A DNA stretch of 64,000 nt. Source: Actinomycetes bacterium. Lineage in GTDB: Bacteria > Actinomycetota > Acidimicrobiia > Acidimicrobiales > RAAP-2. The position numbers and the translations under genes are program-made. Location of the stretch: contig JAJYWG010000089.1 in NCBI GenBank assembly GCA_021791615.1, positions 1-64,000 of the forward strand, written 5' to 3'. The notes beneath the pieces are model-generated. The model did not search any database. It worked only from the letters and a program-made list of their open reading frames with translations, and was not told the origin of the DNA. Of this stretch, positions 34,376 to 46,018 are shown one piece after another. Position 1 is the stretch's first letter, and every line of letters starts with the position of its first letter.

Positions 34376-35816
34376 GTCCGAAGACCTTCGGGAAGGACGT
34401 CGGCGGTCTCGGCGGTGACGGTGCTGTTCGCCTCCGGGCCGTGGCGGTGGTCGTCGAGGGCGACGACCCCCGCCGCCATCGCCAGCTGCTCGGCACGCTG
34501 GCGGATCGGCCCGGGCCCGAAGCGGTCGAGGACCTCCCGGGCGAAGCCCGAGACGAGGACCGCCTGCGCCTCACGCTCGGAGACACCCCGTGAGCGGAGG
34601 TAGAAGAGAGCGTCGGGATCGAGCTGGCCGACGGCCGCGCCGTGGGTGCACGCCACGTCGCAGGCATTGATCTCGAGGCGCGGACGGGTGTCCACCTCGG
34701 CGCGCTCGGAGAGCAGCAGGTTCTTGTTCACCTGCGCGGCGTCGGTCCGGTCCGCCCGGGGGCGCACCACGATGTGGCCGTTGAACACCCCGTGGCCGTC
34801 GCCGGACACGACCCCTTTGTAGAGGTGGCGGCTCGTGCAGTCCGCGGCGGCATGCTCGACGAGAACAGGGTTGTCGTGGTGCTGGCCCCAGCCAGTGAGG
34901 AACAGCCCGTCCAGGTCGACCTCGGACCCCTCGCCCGCAAGGACGATGTCCACCTCGTGGCGGCCGATCCTGGCCCCGGTGGCAAGCAGCCGGGAGGACA
35001 GCCGGCTGCTGTTTGCCAGGCGGCCCTCGAGCGACGAGAAGTGGAAGCTGTCCGTGCGCTCCCCCTGGAGCACGTAGTGCACGAGCTCGGCACCCGCGCC
35101 GAGCTCGACCTGGGTGAGGGCGTTGGTGACGGTCGGGGCACCCGGCGCGCTCCGGTAGGTCTCGACCAACGTGGCGTGGGCCCCCGCCCCGGCCCCGACG
35201 ATGAGACGGGGGCACCACCACTGCGGCGTCTCGGTTGGCACGGAGAGGAAGACAACCTCTATCGGGTCCTCGACGACCGCCCCCTCTGGAAGGTCGATGA
35301 CCACCGCCTCGAGCGCCGCGGCGTCGTTGAGGGCGCGAAGCGCGTGGGGATAGCCGCCGACACATCTTTCCCACGACTGTTCCAGGCGTCCGTCGAACCC
35401 CTGCAGGGCGCCGGCCATCGACTCGACGCGTACCCCGCCGGAATGGAGGCTGCCGATGGTTGACAGTTCGGAGACGACCCACCCGTTCACCACCACAACC
35501 CGCGGGCCGCCCAGGTGCGGTGCGGGAAGGTCGCTCGACGAGACCGAGGGTGGTCCGACCTCGGCCGCTCCCTCGAGTGGCGCGATCAGGGGCACGGCGA
35601 GGGCCGCATCGATCTTGGTGTATCGCCAGTCCTCGTGCTTGGTGCTCGGGAAGCCGTGGGCGTCCACCCATGCCGCTGCTCGCCGGCGCGCCGCCCTCAG
35701 CCATTCGGGATCCGAGGGCCACCCGGGCTCCGACGCTCGCTCGGGAAGCCGCACCGCCGTCCCGTCGCCGGTGCCAGACGGTGGCCTTCGCGCCGTTGCG
35801 GGACGCACCATGGCGG

Positions 35817-35820
<4 letters not shown>
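34372..35820 (-). CDS. sufD: SufD, Fe-S cluster scaffold subunit
   Basis: A 482-residue SufB/D-fold protein. The N-terminal helical part (WPSDPEWLRAARRRAAAWVD, FPSTKHEDWRYTKIDAAL) is the SufD type, followed by the right-handed beta-helix and the C-terminal ENACDVACTHGAAVGQLDPD-like block (EINACDVACTHGAAVGQLDP; FYLRSRGVSEREAQAVLVSG). It pairs with SufB on the SufC ATPase dimer to build [4Fe-4S] clusters. The ATG at 35820 overlaps sufC by 4 nt, and its stop overlaps sufT. Confidence 0.94.
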
Positions 35821-38040
<2,220 letters not shown>

Positions 38041-38044
<4 letters not shown>

Positions 38045-39282
38045 GCCGGCCGCCCGCCCAGCCGCGCGATCCGCACCCGCCAACGCTCAGGGCCGGTCTC
38101 GAGGTAGTCCCAGCTGTACCCTCCGGCGTGCTGTGCCTCGAACTGGTACCGAAGCGGCTTGGGATCGTGGTCGTTCACGAGGACGAAACCGGCACCGTCC
38201 GCCAGGGCGTCGAAGGTCGTAAAGATCACGTCGTGTCGCTGGCCGTGAGGGAAGCGCCGCACGTCGAGCTCGGGCTCGGCACCTCGCGGCATGTCGATGT
38301 GGTCGCTCTCCTTCGACATTGCGTCGACCGGTCGGCCGATCCGCACCCGCCACACGGTCGGTCCCGCCTCGAGCACCTCCCAGGTGAAGTCGCCCTCGTG
38401 CTCCGCTTCGAACTGGTACCGAAGAGGCTTGGGGTCGTGGTCGTTCACCAAGACGAACGCCGTCCCCGGCCCGAGGGCGCCGTAGGTGGCAAAGATCTTC
38501 TCGTGGCGCTGCGCGGGGGCAAGCGCCCGCACGTCGAGGACCGCGTCGCCACCGGCCGCCACCGACCTCCCTGACGACAGGGTCACCGGCTCGGCGGTCA
38601 CCGAGCGCACCAGGCGGTGCAGCGCGGCGGTGACCCGCACGGCGAGCTCGGGTCGGGCGACCCGCACCGCCACCCAGGCCTCGGCCGCCAGCTTGCAGGC
38701 GGCGTCGCCACGCCCGGCATCTGCCAGCTGGCCGGCAGCGCCGAGCACGAGGCGGACCAAGGTGGCCTCGACGTCGGAGGTCGCCAGGTCCTCGGCCACC
38801 GAGGTCTCGTCCTGCGCGGCCTTCGTGAGCTCGTGCATCCGGACGAGCAGCCCGGCCAGGTCCACTGCCTCGTCGGCCGCCAGGGGGGGTAGCACGAGCT
38901 CGTTCTCGCTGGCCACATGCGCGGCGAAGAGCGCGCTGATCGCATCGGCCTCGACTGCAGCTAGGACCCCGTCGCCAGCCGTCGCCAGCCGCTCGGCCAG
39001 CGAGGCGAGCTTGTGGTGCTCGTCGACCATTCCGGCCACCGTCTCGGCGAGGTCAGCCTTGGCCGCCGCGACCTGGTAGATCGTGTGCTCCTCGGCGATG
39101 GCGTGCGGCAGGACCTCCCTCGCCAAGTAGGCCACGAGCTCGGCCACGGCCGCCTCATGATGGTCTTGGCGCTCGACGGCGACGCGGAGGGCGCCGACGC
39201 GCCGCGAGACCCCGTCGGCGAGCGCCGCGTGGTGGGCCAGCATCGCCTCCAAGGTGCTGGTGCCGGTGTCGGTCCCCGTCAT
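38041..39282 (-). CDS. Hemerythrin-like domain fused to two DUF2249 domains
   Basis: A 413-residue fusion. Residues 1-155 are a hemerythrin-type four-helix domain with histidines and acids in [49 protein letters not shown] and [17 protein letters not shown], enough for a di-iron centre. A helical linker follows, then two DUF2249 domains ([20 protein letters not shown] and [20 protein letters not shown], each ending in [14 protein letters not shown]). GAGGAG lies before the ATG at 39282. It is the promoter-proximal gene of the SUF operon, which suggests NO/O2 sensing, binding or repair of Fe-S damage. Confidence 0.88.
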
Positions 39283-40058
39283 GGTGCGCTCCTCTTGCTC
39301 GGACAGTTCTTCGTGAGTGTATCTACAGTCTACGCTAGAGGAAACAAGGCAAGGACAGACCGATTCGTCGTCCCCTGACGAGACGAGGTGATGACAGCCG
39401 ACGCCGGCGCTCGGTCGGAGACTGGATCGGCGACGGCGCCGCGTCGTCGGGGGTGCGCCGCGTCGTCGGGGGTGTCGTAGAGGCGGAGACACGTGCCCAT
39501 GACCTCTCCCGAGCGCTGCGCGCCCCTTGCTGTGGCTGGCCGTCGCAGAGGCGGGATGGATCGCCGGGCGGGGACTGATCCGCCCTCGCGATGAGCTTCG
39601 CGTGCCGCGGGCACGCTCGCTCTCTGGACGGTCTCCGCCTCGCTCAACGCGTCCCGGCTGCTCCCCGGTGCTCCCCGGAGACGCGCCGCCCAGTCCTCCG
39701 GCGTGGACGACCCGACAGTGCCAGCGAACCCGCCAGTCGCGACGCAGGCGGCGCCGTCCCGCTACCGGCGCGCTCGTGCTGGTCGTAGAATGTGTGGGCT
39801 GCGTGACCACCCGCAACCCGTGCGCCGGACGCTCGACGGCCTCGACCTGTCTGACCTGTCTCCGGCACTCGAGCTCCGCCGCTGCGTAGGCGTGAAGGAC
39901 CTTGTCGGGCCGCCGCGGGCCTTGCGGTCAGCTTGGGCGTGGCCGACGAGGTTCACGCCCCAGGCCCCGACCGGGCCGACGACAGAGCGTCTCTGCCGAG
40001 CGACCCACGTCCACCGACACCAGCCGGCCCGCGCCAGCCGTCAACGGGGGGATTGCCG
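39283..40058. other. 776-nt region without recognisable gene
   Basis: The first 60 nt should contain the SUF-operon promoter: on the minus strand AGCGTAGACTGTAGATACAC (about 39313-39337). A 19-nt direct repeat CGCCGCGTCGTCGGGGGTG occurs twice at about 39437-39476. The rest is GC-rich, with overlapping frames on both strands that lack ribosome sites and family similarity. It may be decayed coding sequence. Confidence 0.4.
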
Positions 40059-40517
40059 TCACCCGTGCCCATCTGCGCGCTGGTAGCTGCCGACCGGGGA
40101 GCGCAGGCCCACCGCGAAACGGTTCCAGCCGTTGATGGCGACCACCGCCAGGGTGAGCGCCACTACCTCCTTCTCGTCGAAGTGGCCCCGCACCACGTCG
40201 TACAGGTCGTCCGGAACGTCGGAGCCCGGGAGCATGGTGAGGGCCTCGCACCAGGCGAGCGCCGCCCGCTCGCGCTCCGAGTAGCACGGCGCTTCTCTCC
40301 ACACGACAGCGAGATGCAATCGCTGTGGGTCGACGCCAATCGCGGTGGCGTCCTTGGTGTGCATGTCGACGCAGTACCCGCAACCGTTCAGCTGCGACGC
40401 ACGGAGCTTCACCAGTTCGAGCAGCTCCGGCTCGAGCGAGCTGCTCCGCACAGCCTGCTCCAAGCCCGTCATGGCCTGGATAGCCTCCGGGAACACGCTT
40501 CGGTAGTCGATGCGCAT
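40059..40517 (-). CDS. AhpD-like carboxymuconolactone decarboxylase family protein
   Basis: A 152-residue protein of the AhpD/YciW-like branch: RIDYRSVFPEAIQAMTGLEQ, LLELVKLRASQLNGCGYCVD, then MHTKDATAIG. The active motif is C-x-x-C-x3-H (CGYCVDMH). EVVALTLAVVAINGWNRFAV closes the fold. It should act as a thiol peroxidase-type alkylhydroperoxidase. The ATG at 40517 is used, although no strong ribosome site is visible. It is a single gene, divergent from the chloride channel. Confidence 0.92.
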   Translation of the reverse strand: MRIDYRSVFPEAIQAMTGLEQAVRSSSLEPELLELVKLRASQLNGCGYCVDMHTKDATAIGVDPQRLHLAVVWREAPCYSERERAALAWCEALTMLPGSDVPDDLYDVVRGHFDEKEVVALTLAVVAINGWNRFAVGLRSPVGSYQRADGHG

Positions 40518-40836
40518 CGTGCCTCCTGACTCTTGCTGTCGATGGGTGTGCTCCTAGGCTGTCGCACGCGCCAGCGGCTGGTCTTCGGACCCTCGAGCTG
40601 ACACGTCGCCCTCGGCAGGGCTGGCGCCCTCCACAGTGTTCTTCCTCTCAAGGCTAGAACATCGGCCAGTGCCGGCGCGCGAGAGCCAGCAGAGACACGG
40701 GGAGACGGCCAGCTCACGCAAGCACTTCCAAAGGTCCGGCACTTGACGAGCCAGGGGTCGTCGCAGCCGACTACATGGAGCCGACAGCGCGGCCAACCCA
40801 GTGCGGCTCTGCGACTACCATCTCCCGGCAGGTTAG
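40518..40836. other. Intergenic region between AhpD-like and ClC genes
   Basis: About 320 nt. It has an A/T-richer patch (TTCTTCCTCTCAAGGCTAGA at about 40640) that may be a promoter of the leftward gene. I see no gene, repeat or hairpin of note. Confidence 0.4.
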
Positions 40837-40842
40837 TATCGT
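40837..40842 (+). promoter_or_regulatory. -10 box of the ClC gene, leaderless arrangement
   Basis: TATCGT ends exactly 6 nt before the ATG at 40849, and no Shine-Dalgarno sequence precedes that ATG. Transcription would start at the start codon. Confidence 0.5.
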
Positions 40843-40848
40843 AGACCG

Positions 40849-42834
40849 ATGCATCGACACGCGCAAAGCCACGAGGTCAGCTTGGGCACGACCCGTCGCC
40901 GCTTGGCCGTGCTCGGAGGGATCGGCCTCGTTCTCGGTGGCGTAGGCGGCGTGGCTGCCGACGTTGTGGTGCACTTGGTGGGCCTCATCAGCAACCTGGC
41001 CCTCCTCCACCGATTCGGCTGGCAGCTGCCGGACCTTCGCCGCTACCACCCCACGCCGGTGCTCTTGGCAGTGGCAGTCGGTGGTGCGCTGGTGGTGATC
41101 GGCCTGGCGCGGTGGAGCCCGATCATCAAAGGGCATGGCATACCCGAATCGTTAGAGGCGATCTTGTTCCGCGACAGCCGGGTCATGCCCCGGGCAGCAG
41201 TTGCCAAGCCCGTCTCGGCGGCGGTGGCGATGGGGACCGGTGGGCCCTTCGGGGCTGAGGGACCCATCATCGTCACCGGGGCAGCAGTTGCCAAGCCCGT
41301 CTCGGCGGCGGTGGCGATGGGGACCGGTGGGCCCTTCGGGGCTGAGGGACCCATCATCGTCACCGGGGCAGCAGTCGGCTCCCTCATCGGTCAGCTCGTA
41401 CCGGTGAGCCCTGCAGAACGTCGGATCCTGCTCGCCACCGGTGCCGCCGCGGGCATGGCCGGTGTGTTCGCCACCCCGGTCGCGGCCGTGGTGCTGGCCT
41501 TCGAGCTGCTGCTGTTCGAACGCTCGCTCCGATCCCTCGTGCCGCTGGTGGTGGCCACCTCGGCCGCCACTGCGCTCCACGACGTCCTGATCGCACCCCA
41601 TCCGCTGTTCGCCGTCGTCCACCCACTCGTCTTCCGCGTCGCCCAGGTGCCGCTGTTCGCCATCGTCGGCCTCGCTGCCGGAGCGCTCGCCGTGGTGCTC
41701 AATCGCGGCCTGTTCGCCGTCGAAGCCGGATTTCGCCGCCTGCCCATCCCCGAGTGGGCACACCCGATCGTCGGCGCGCTCGGCTTCGGTGCGATCGGCC
41801 TCGCCGTACCCGGCTCGCTGTCGGTCGGCTACTGGGCTATCACCGACGCCGTCAACGGCCGGTTTCTTCTCGGAGCAGCTGCCGTCCTGTTCGCCGGCAA
41901 GATGGTCTCGTGGTGGGTAGGCCTCGGGTCGAACACCTCAGGCGGCACTCTCGCACCGATGTTCCTCGTCGGGGCCACCATGGGAGAGATGCTCGGCATC
42001 GCTCTCGCTCACGCCTTCCCTTCTGCCCACATCCAGCCCGGGGCCTTCGCTCTCGTCGGCATGGGTGCGACCTTTGGGGTCGGGGCGCGGGCGCTGCTCA
42101 CCGGTGTAGTGTTCGCCGCCGAGGTCACCGGCGGCTACGGCATGCTGGTGCCACTGCTGCTGGCCACCGGAGTGGCGGAGCTGGTGGCCGAGCTCGGTCT
42201 CGACGACCGGATCATGACCGACAAGCTGCGCCGTCGCGGCTTCCGCGTCGACTTCGACGCACAGACCGACCCGTTGCGCATGCGAGTCGCCGCACTGGTC
42301 ATGCGGCCGGTTTGCGAGGACCTCGACACCGCCAACCTGCCGACGGTCGACCGCTGGGCGTTCATGTCAGAGGCTCTGTCTCTGTTGCTCGAACTGGACA
42401 TGCCGGCGGTGGCGGTGACCGACCATGGACGGATCGTCGGGACGATCACCCGAGCCGAGATCGAAGCCGAACTGCGGCGACGCAATGCCGACGAGCACGT
42501 CCAGCCACCTACTCTCGGGCCTTGGCACCACGGGAAGCCCATCGCGCCGCAGAAGCGGCCGCAGAGGGCGCAGACCGGCCCGAGCCGCTCCGAAAGAGGC
42601 TGGCTGAGCCGAAAGTCGAGAAAGACCCGGAGCAGGGGAGTGCCAGCCCCGCATCCGCACACCAGCGCGGTCACCTCGAAGTGGCGCAGGGAGATGACAA
42701 CATGCACGGTCAACCTGCGAACCAGGGGAAGAGATTGGGCACCGGGCCCGCGATGGTCAAGCCTTCTTCCGGGCCTGGCCTTCCCGCCCAGGAAGCCAAC
42801 GACTCGTAATGCCCGGACCCCTGAGAATGCCTGA
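40849..42834 (+). CDS. ClC-family chloride channel/antiporter with one CBS domain and an internal duplication
   Basis: A 661-residue membrane protein. ClC signatures are IKGHGIPESLEA (G-x-G-I-P), GPFGAEGP (the G-x-F-x-x-E-G-P filter region with the gating glutamate) and GVFATPVAAVV (G-x-F-x-P). A CBS-like domain occupies about 485-545 (ANLPTVDRWAFMSEALSLLL, VTDHGRIVGTITRAEI). Residues 116-144 are repeated exactly at 145-173, duplicating the second signature; this would insert one extra helix segment and might disturb folding. After the CBS domain about 110 residues are low in conservation. It starts at ATG 40849 without ribosome site, behind a -10 box. Confidence 0.88.
   Translation: MHRHAQSHEVSLGTTRRRLAVLGGIGLVLGGVGGVAADVVVHLVGLISNLALLHRFGWQLPDLRRYHPTPVLLAVAVGGALVVIGLARWSPIIKGHGIPESLEAILFRDSRVMPRAAVAKPVSAAVAMGTGGPFGAEGPIIVTGAAVAKPVSAAVAMGTGGPFGAEGPIIVTGAAVGSLIGQLVPVSPAERRILLATGAAAGMAGVFATPVAAVVLAFELLLFERSLRSLVPLVVATSAATALHDVLIAPHPLFAVVHPLVFRVAQVPLFAIVGLAAGALAVVLNRGLFAVEAGFRRLPIPEWAHPIVGALGFGAIGLAVPGSLSVGYWAITDAVNGRFLLGAAAVLFAGKMVSWWVGLGSNTSGGTLAPMFLVGATMGEMLGIALAHAFPSAHIQPGAFALVGMGATFGVGARALLTGVVFAAEVTGGYGMLVPLLLATGVAELVAELGLDDRIMTDKLRRRGFRVDFDAQTDPLRMRVAALVMRPVCEDLDTANLPTVDRWAFMSEALSLLLELDMPAVAVTDHGRIVGTITRAEIEAELRRRNADEHVQPPTLGPWHHGKPIAPQKRPQRAQTGPSRSERGWLSRKSRKTRSRGVPAPHPHTSAVTSKWRREMTTCTVNLRTRGRDWAPGPRWSSLLPGLAFPPRKPTTRNARTPENA
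41194..41367 (+). repeat. Perfect 87-bp tandem duplication inside the ClC gene
   Basis: The unit at 41194-41280 is repeated without a single difference at 41281-41367 (29 codons, in frame), and the sequence then continues with the first 8 nt of the unit. Either a very recent duplication or an assembly effect. Confidence 0.97.
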
Positions 42835-42854
42835 GAATGGAATGCCTGAGAATG
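42820..42854 (+). repeat. CCTGAGAATG short repeats at the end of the ClC gene
   Basis: CCTGAGAATG occurs three times (42820-42829, 42830-42839, 42845-42854); the second copy supplies the stop codon of the ClC frame. Confidence 0.85.
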
Positions 42855-42914
42855 AACGTGCGAATGGCACCGCAGCGTGCAGACAGGCACGGCACCTGTT
42901 ATTCTGGTGAAGAG

Positions 42915-42920
42915 TAGAAT
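42915..42920 (+). promoter_or_regulatory. -10 box of the second DUF488 gene, leaderless arrangement
   Basis: TAGAAT lies 7 nt before the GTG at 42928 within an A/T-rich stretch (AGAGTAGAATATTTC). No ribosome site precedes the GTG. Confidence 0.5.
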
Positions 42921-42927
42921 ATTTCTC

Positions 42928-43539
42928 GTGAGGTCGAGTGGTAGAGCCACAGCCGCGGTTGCGCTCGAGAGCGACCGGTCGGCCACGCCGGTGCTCCTGA
43001 CCGTCGGGCACGGCACCCTTGAGAGCGAGGAGCTCGCCGCGCTGCTCGCCTCGGCGGGTGTCCAACTGGTCGTCGACATTCGCAGCGCACCGGGCAGCCG
43101 GCGACACCCCCACTTCGGCCGGGAGCACATGGAGCGGTGGCTGCCGACAGCCGGAATCGACTACCGATGGGACAAGGACCTGGGCGGCCACCGGCGGCCG
43201 GGAGTCGGATCGGTGAACACCGCGCTGCGACATCCCGCGTTCCGAGGCTACGCCGACTACATGGCGACCGGCCCGTTCGCCGCCGGGTTGGCTCGTCTGC
43301 TCGATGACGCCGCCCGTCGGCCGACGGTGGCGATGTGCGCAGAGACGCTGTGGTGGCGCTGCCACCGCCGCCTCGTTGCGGACGCGGCGGTCCTGCTCGA
43401 TGGAGCCGAAGTGTGCCACCTCGGCCACGACGGCCGGCTGTCCGTGCACCGGGTGACCGAAGGGGCCCGGATGGTGGAGACAGACGGGACGACCAGGCTG
43501 GTCTACGACGCCGTGGCAGCGTGCCACGGCGTGGCGTGA
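42928..43539 (+). CDS. DUF488 family protein
   Basis: A 203-residue protein of the classical DUF488 branch: VLLTVGHGTLESEELAALLA, VVDIRSAPGSRRHPHFGREH, YRWDKDLGGHRRP, and the cysteine motif MCAETLWWRCHRRLVAD, where the M-C-x-E-x5-C-H-R block is diagnostic. Function is unknown; a nucleic-acid or redox role is sometimes suggested. GTG at 42928 is favoured over the upstream in-frame start because of the TAGAAT box 7 nt before it. It precedes the VOC-DUF302 gene by 21 nt and may share its transcript. Confidence 0.88.
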   Translation: MRSSGRATAAVALESDRSATPVLLTVGHGTLESEELAALLASAGVQLVVDIRSAPGSRRHPHFGREHMERWLPTAGIDYRWDKDLGGHRRPGVGSVNTALRHPAFRGYADYMATGPFAAGLARLLDDAARRPTVAMCAETLWWRCHRRLVADAAVLLDGAEVCHLGHDGRLSVHRVTEGARMVETDGTTRLVYDAVAACHGVA

Positions 43540-43560
43540 GACGATCCGGAGGGGAAGAGG

Positions 43561-44397
43561 ATGGACATGGAGGAAGCGGGGTTCTTTGGCATCGGTCACC
43601 TCGACCTGTCGGTCTCCGACGTCGAGGCGAGCGCCGCGTGGTACGAGAACGTGCTCGGGCTGCGGCGCCTGCGGCGGGCGGCCTTCCCCGAGCGCACCAT
43701 GATCGTGTTGCGCCACGACCCCTCGGGCCTGGTGGTCGGCCTCAACCAGCACCAGGGGTCCCCCGGGGAGCCCTTCGACGAGCGGCGCGCCGGCCTCGAC
43801 CATGTCGGCTTCGCCGTCGGCCGGCGCCAGGACCTCGACGTCTGGCAGGGACGTCTGGCGGCGCTCGGTGTCAAGCACTCGCCGGTGGCGGACACCGAGG
43901 TCGGCTCGGCGCTCGTCTTCAGGGACCCTGATCACATCCAGCTCGAGCTGTGGTGGTCCAAACCCTCTGGAGCTGAGCCGACGCTCGGCACTGGTGCCGA
44001 GGGCGTCGTCCGGCGCTCGAGCCCGCTTGACGTCGACGAGACGGTCCGGCGCCTCGCCGACGCCGCCACGGCGGCCGGCGCCACGGTGTTCGCCACGATC
44101 GACCACGCCGCCGGTGCACGGTCGATCGGCCTCGACATGCCCGAGACTCAGGTGTTGATCGTCGGCAACCCCGCTGCGGGCACTCCGCCGATGCTCGCCG
44201 CCCCCGACCTCGCACTCGACCTCCCGACCCGGGTGCTCGTCCGCCAGGCATCCCCCGGCGCCCCGGGCAGCACGGTCGTCTTCTCCGACCCGACCGCCCT
44301 CGCTCGTCGTTACGGGCTCAGCTCCGAGCAGGCAGCCGGGCTGGCCGGAGTCGTCGCGCTGATCGAACGTGCACTCAAGGGAGCGTCCGATGCGTAG
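43561..44397 (+). CDS. VOC-DUF302 fusion protein
   Basis: A 278-residue two-domain protein. Residues 8-135 form a VOC metalloenzyme-like domain with candidate metal ligands in GIGHLDLSVSDVEASAAWYE, GLDHVGFAVG and HIQLELWW (H-H-E pattern). Residues about 148-275 are a DUF302 domain (DVDETVRRLADAATAAGATV, ETQVLIVGNPAAGTPPML, PTRVLVRQASPG). DUF302 proteins are small ligand-binding folds found near sulfur and redox genes. GAGGGGAAGAGG-like purines precede the ATG at 43561. It is between the DUF488 and SQR-like genes. The combination of the two domains in one chain is uncommon in my experience. Confidence 0.85.
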   Translation: MDMEEAGFFGIGHLDLSVSDVEASAAWYENVLGLRRLRRAAFPERTMIVLRHDPSGLVVGLNQHQGSPGEPFDERRAGLDHVGFAVGRRQDLDVWQGRLAALGVKHSPVADTEVGSALVFRDPDHIQLELWWSKPSGAEPTLGTGAEGVVRRSSPLDVDETVRRLADAATAAGATVFATIDHAAGARSIGLDMPETQVLIVGNPAAGTPPMLAAPDLALDLPTRVLVRQASPGAPGSTVVFSDPTALARRYGLSSEQAAGLAGVVALIERALKGASDA

Positions 44398-44472
44398 CGA
44401 TCGCATCGCAGGCGGGCGCGCGTCAGCCTGGCGACCTGCCGTCGACGACGTCACGGCGAGCGGCGCGAGCCG

Positions 44473-45594
44473 ATGAGGGCCGTTCCGACCATCGCCGTCG
44501 TCGGTGCCGGGCCGGCGGGGATCGCCGCAGCCCGCGAGCTCCGTGACCACGTCGGTGTCCGCGTCGTCCTCGTCGCTCCCGAAGGGCGCTCGGAGTACCT
44601 GCCCGGCACGCTCGCCGTTGCCACCGGTGACGCCCGTGCCGCCCATTACAGGACCCAGGTCGAGCTTGCCGGGGTCGAGATCATTCCGACCCAGGTCGAG
44701 GCGATCGAGCCCGGTGCCCTCAGGATCTGCGGGTCCTGGCTCCGGTCCCACGCCGTCATCGCCGCGCCCGGGCTCGTCCTCGATCCCGTCGGCAATGCCA
44801 CGCGCGGGGAGGTCGTCGGCTTCTGGGACCCCACCGGAGCCGAGGCAGCCGCCCCCCGGATCCGCGCCATCGGGCGGGGCATCGTCGACGTCGTGATCTC
44901 GTCCCTCCCCTATCGCTGCCCGCCAGCGCCCTACGGCTTGGCCATGCGGCTCGCCCGGCGCGCTCGCCGGCTCGGCCAGTCGCTCCAGGTCCGCCTGGTC
45001 ACCCCCGAGGAGCACCCGCTCGCCGCGCTCGGGCACGCGCTCGGCGACGCACTGCTGCTCGGCTGCCAAGACGCCGGCGTCGAGGTCCGCCTCGGCACCG
45101 AGATCGACCCTGATGCCTTGACCAGAGGGGTGATCGCGGACACAAGCGACCGGGGCGGGGCGGACCTCTCGATCGTGATCCCCCGGCACCGCACGAGCCC
45201 CCTGCTCGCGGAACTGGTCGACGCCGCCAGCCCGCTCGTCACCGTCGACGGCCGCTTCGCCACCGAGATGACCGGGGTCTTCGTCGTCGGCGACGCTGCC
45301 GCCAGCCCCTACCCGAGAGCCGAGGATCCTGCCGCGTGGTCGGGGACGCTCGCAGCGGCCGCAGTGCTGTCCGAGCTCGGTTTGGATCACGCCCGGATCG
45401 CCGAGGCGCCTGCACCGGACTGCTTCGTCGACCACGGCGACGGGGCCTACGGGCGGATCCGGATCACCTACCCGGACGGACCACCACCCGGGGCGCAGCC
45501 CGCCGTGGCCATCGACCCCCCCGCGCCGGCTCTGGCCACGGACTTTGAACGAGCCCACCGCCGATGGCACGCACTGCGTCTCGAAGGCCAGTGA
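44473..45594 (+). CDS. Sulfide:quinone oxidoreductase-like FAD flavoprotein
   Basis: A 373-residue flavoprotein of the SQR/flavocytochrome c sulfide dehydrogenase family. It has FAD-binding IAVVGAGPAGIAAARELRD, the characteristic SLPYRCPPAPYGLAMRLARR block, and the second FAD motif GVFVVGDAAASPYP. SQRs oxidise sulfide at a cysteine pair and reduce quinone. Here cysteines are seen at YRC and LLGCQDAGV, but the third, usual SQR cysteine is not obvious, so the substrate could differ. There is no NDH-2-like C-terminal amphipathic anchor apparent. ATG at 44473 follows a 75-nt gap after the VOC-DUF302 gene. Confidence 0.72.
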   Translation: MRAVPTIAVVGAGPAGIAAARELRDHVGVRVVLVAPEGRSEYLPGTLAVATGDARAAHYRTQVELAGVEIIPTQVEAIEPGALRICGSWLRSHAVIAAPGLVLDPVGNATRGEVVGFWDPTGAEAAAPRIRAIGRGIVDVVISSLPYRCPPAPYGLAMRLARRARRLGQSLQVRLVTPEEHPLAALGHALGDALLLGCQDAGVEVRLGTEIDPDALTRGVIADTSDRGGADLSIVIPRHRTSPLLAELVDAASPLVTVDGRFATEMTGVFVVGDAAASPYPRAEDPAAWSGTLAAAAVLSELGLDHARIAEAPAPDCFVDHGDGAYGRIRITYPDGPPPGAQPAVAIDPPAPALATDFERAHRRWHALRLEGQ

Positions 45595-45944
45595 CCGTGC
45601 CTCCAAGGCGTCTCGCCGCTGGGGTCACCCTGTGTCGTCGCGGCCAAGGTGATGCCGCCGTCGAGACTGATGCGAGCCGCTCCCGCGGCGATGGCGCCTC
45701 AGCCTGCCTGGCGGTGGCGGACGATCGTGAGGGCCGGTGCAAGACGCGATCGGGAACGCCACCAGCATCGGATGGACTGGATGGCTCGCCGACCTTGGCC
45801 TTGGTGTCCACGGCTCCCTTCTTCATGCGAGAGCCCGGCCCGCCGATCGTATGACGACTTGACGGTCGCGTCCAGTGTGAGTCCACCCATGTATTTCCAT
45901 CTGACGGTAGACACTGGGTAAGGTGCGGTCAGCCGATGGTCGGT
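45595..45944. other. Intergenic region upstream of narG
   Basis: 350 nt with no gene recognised. TTGACGGTCGCGTCCAGTGT at about 45859 and ATCTGACGGTAGACACTGGG at about 45900 are the only A/T-richer, promoter-like parts; the latter resembles sequences before the NnrS-like and hemerythrin-DUF2249 genes. No FNR-type palindrome (TTGAT-N4-ATCAA) was seen. Confidence 0.4.
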
Positions 45945-46008
45945 GATGCCGCCCCACTGAGATGCCGCCCCACTGAGATGCCGCCCCACTGAGATGCCGT
46001 CCCACTGA
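45945..46008 (+). repeat. Four 16-nt tandem units directly upstream of narG
   Basis: GATGCCGCCCCACTGA three times identically and once with a single change (GATGCCGTCCCACTGA). The array ends 10 nt before the narG start, so it lies in the 5' untranslated region, just upstream of the ribosome site. Confidence 0.95.
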
Positions 46009-46018
46009 ACGGAGAGCG

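Noticed and set aside
39283..40058. Small open frames of 60-127 codons in the gap
   Set aside because: No ribosome sites, no conserved motifs and mutually overlapping on both strands.
42135..45606. Long leftward frames opposite ClC, VOC-DUF302 and SQR-like genes
   Set aside because: Composition-driven shadows; all domain motifs are on the plus strand.
45945..46008. Possible CRISPR-like array (also 61281-61360)
   Set aside because: Units are directly adjacent with no spacers, and no cas genes are present.
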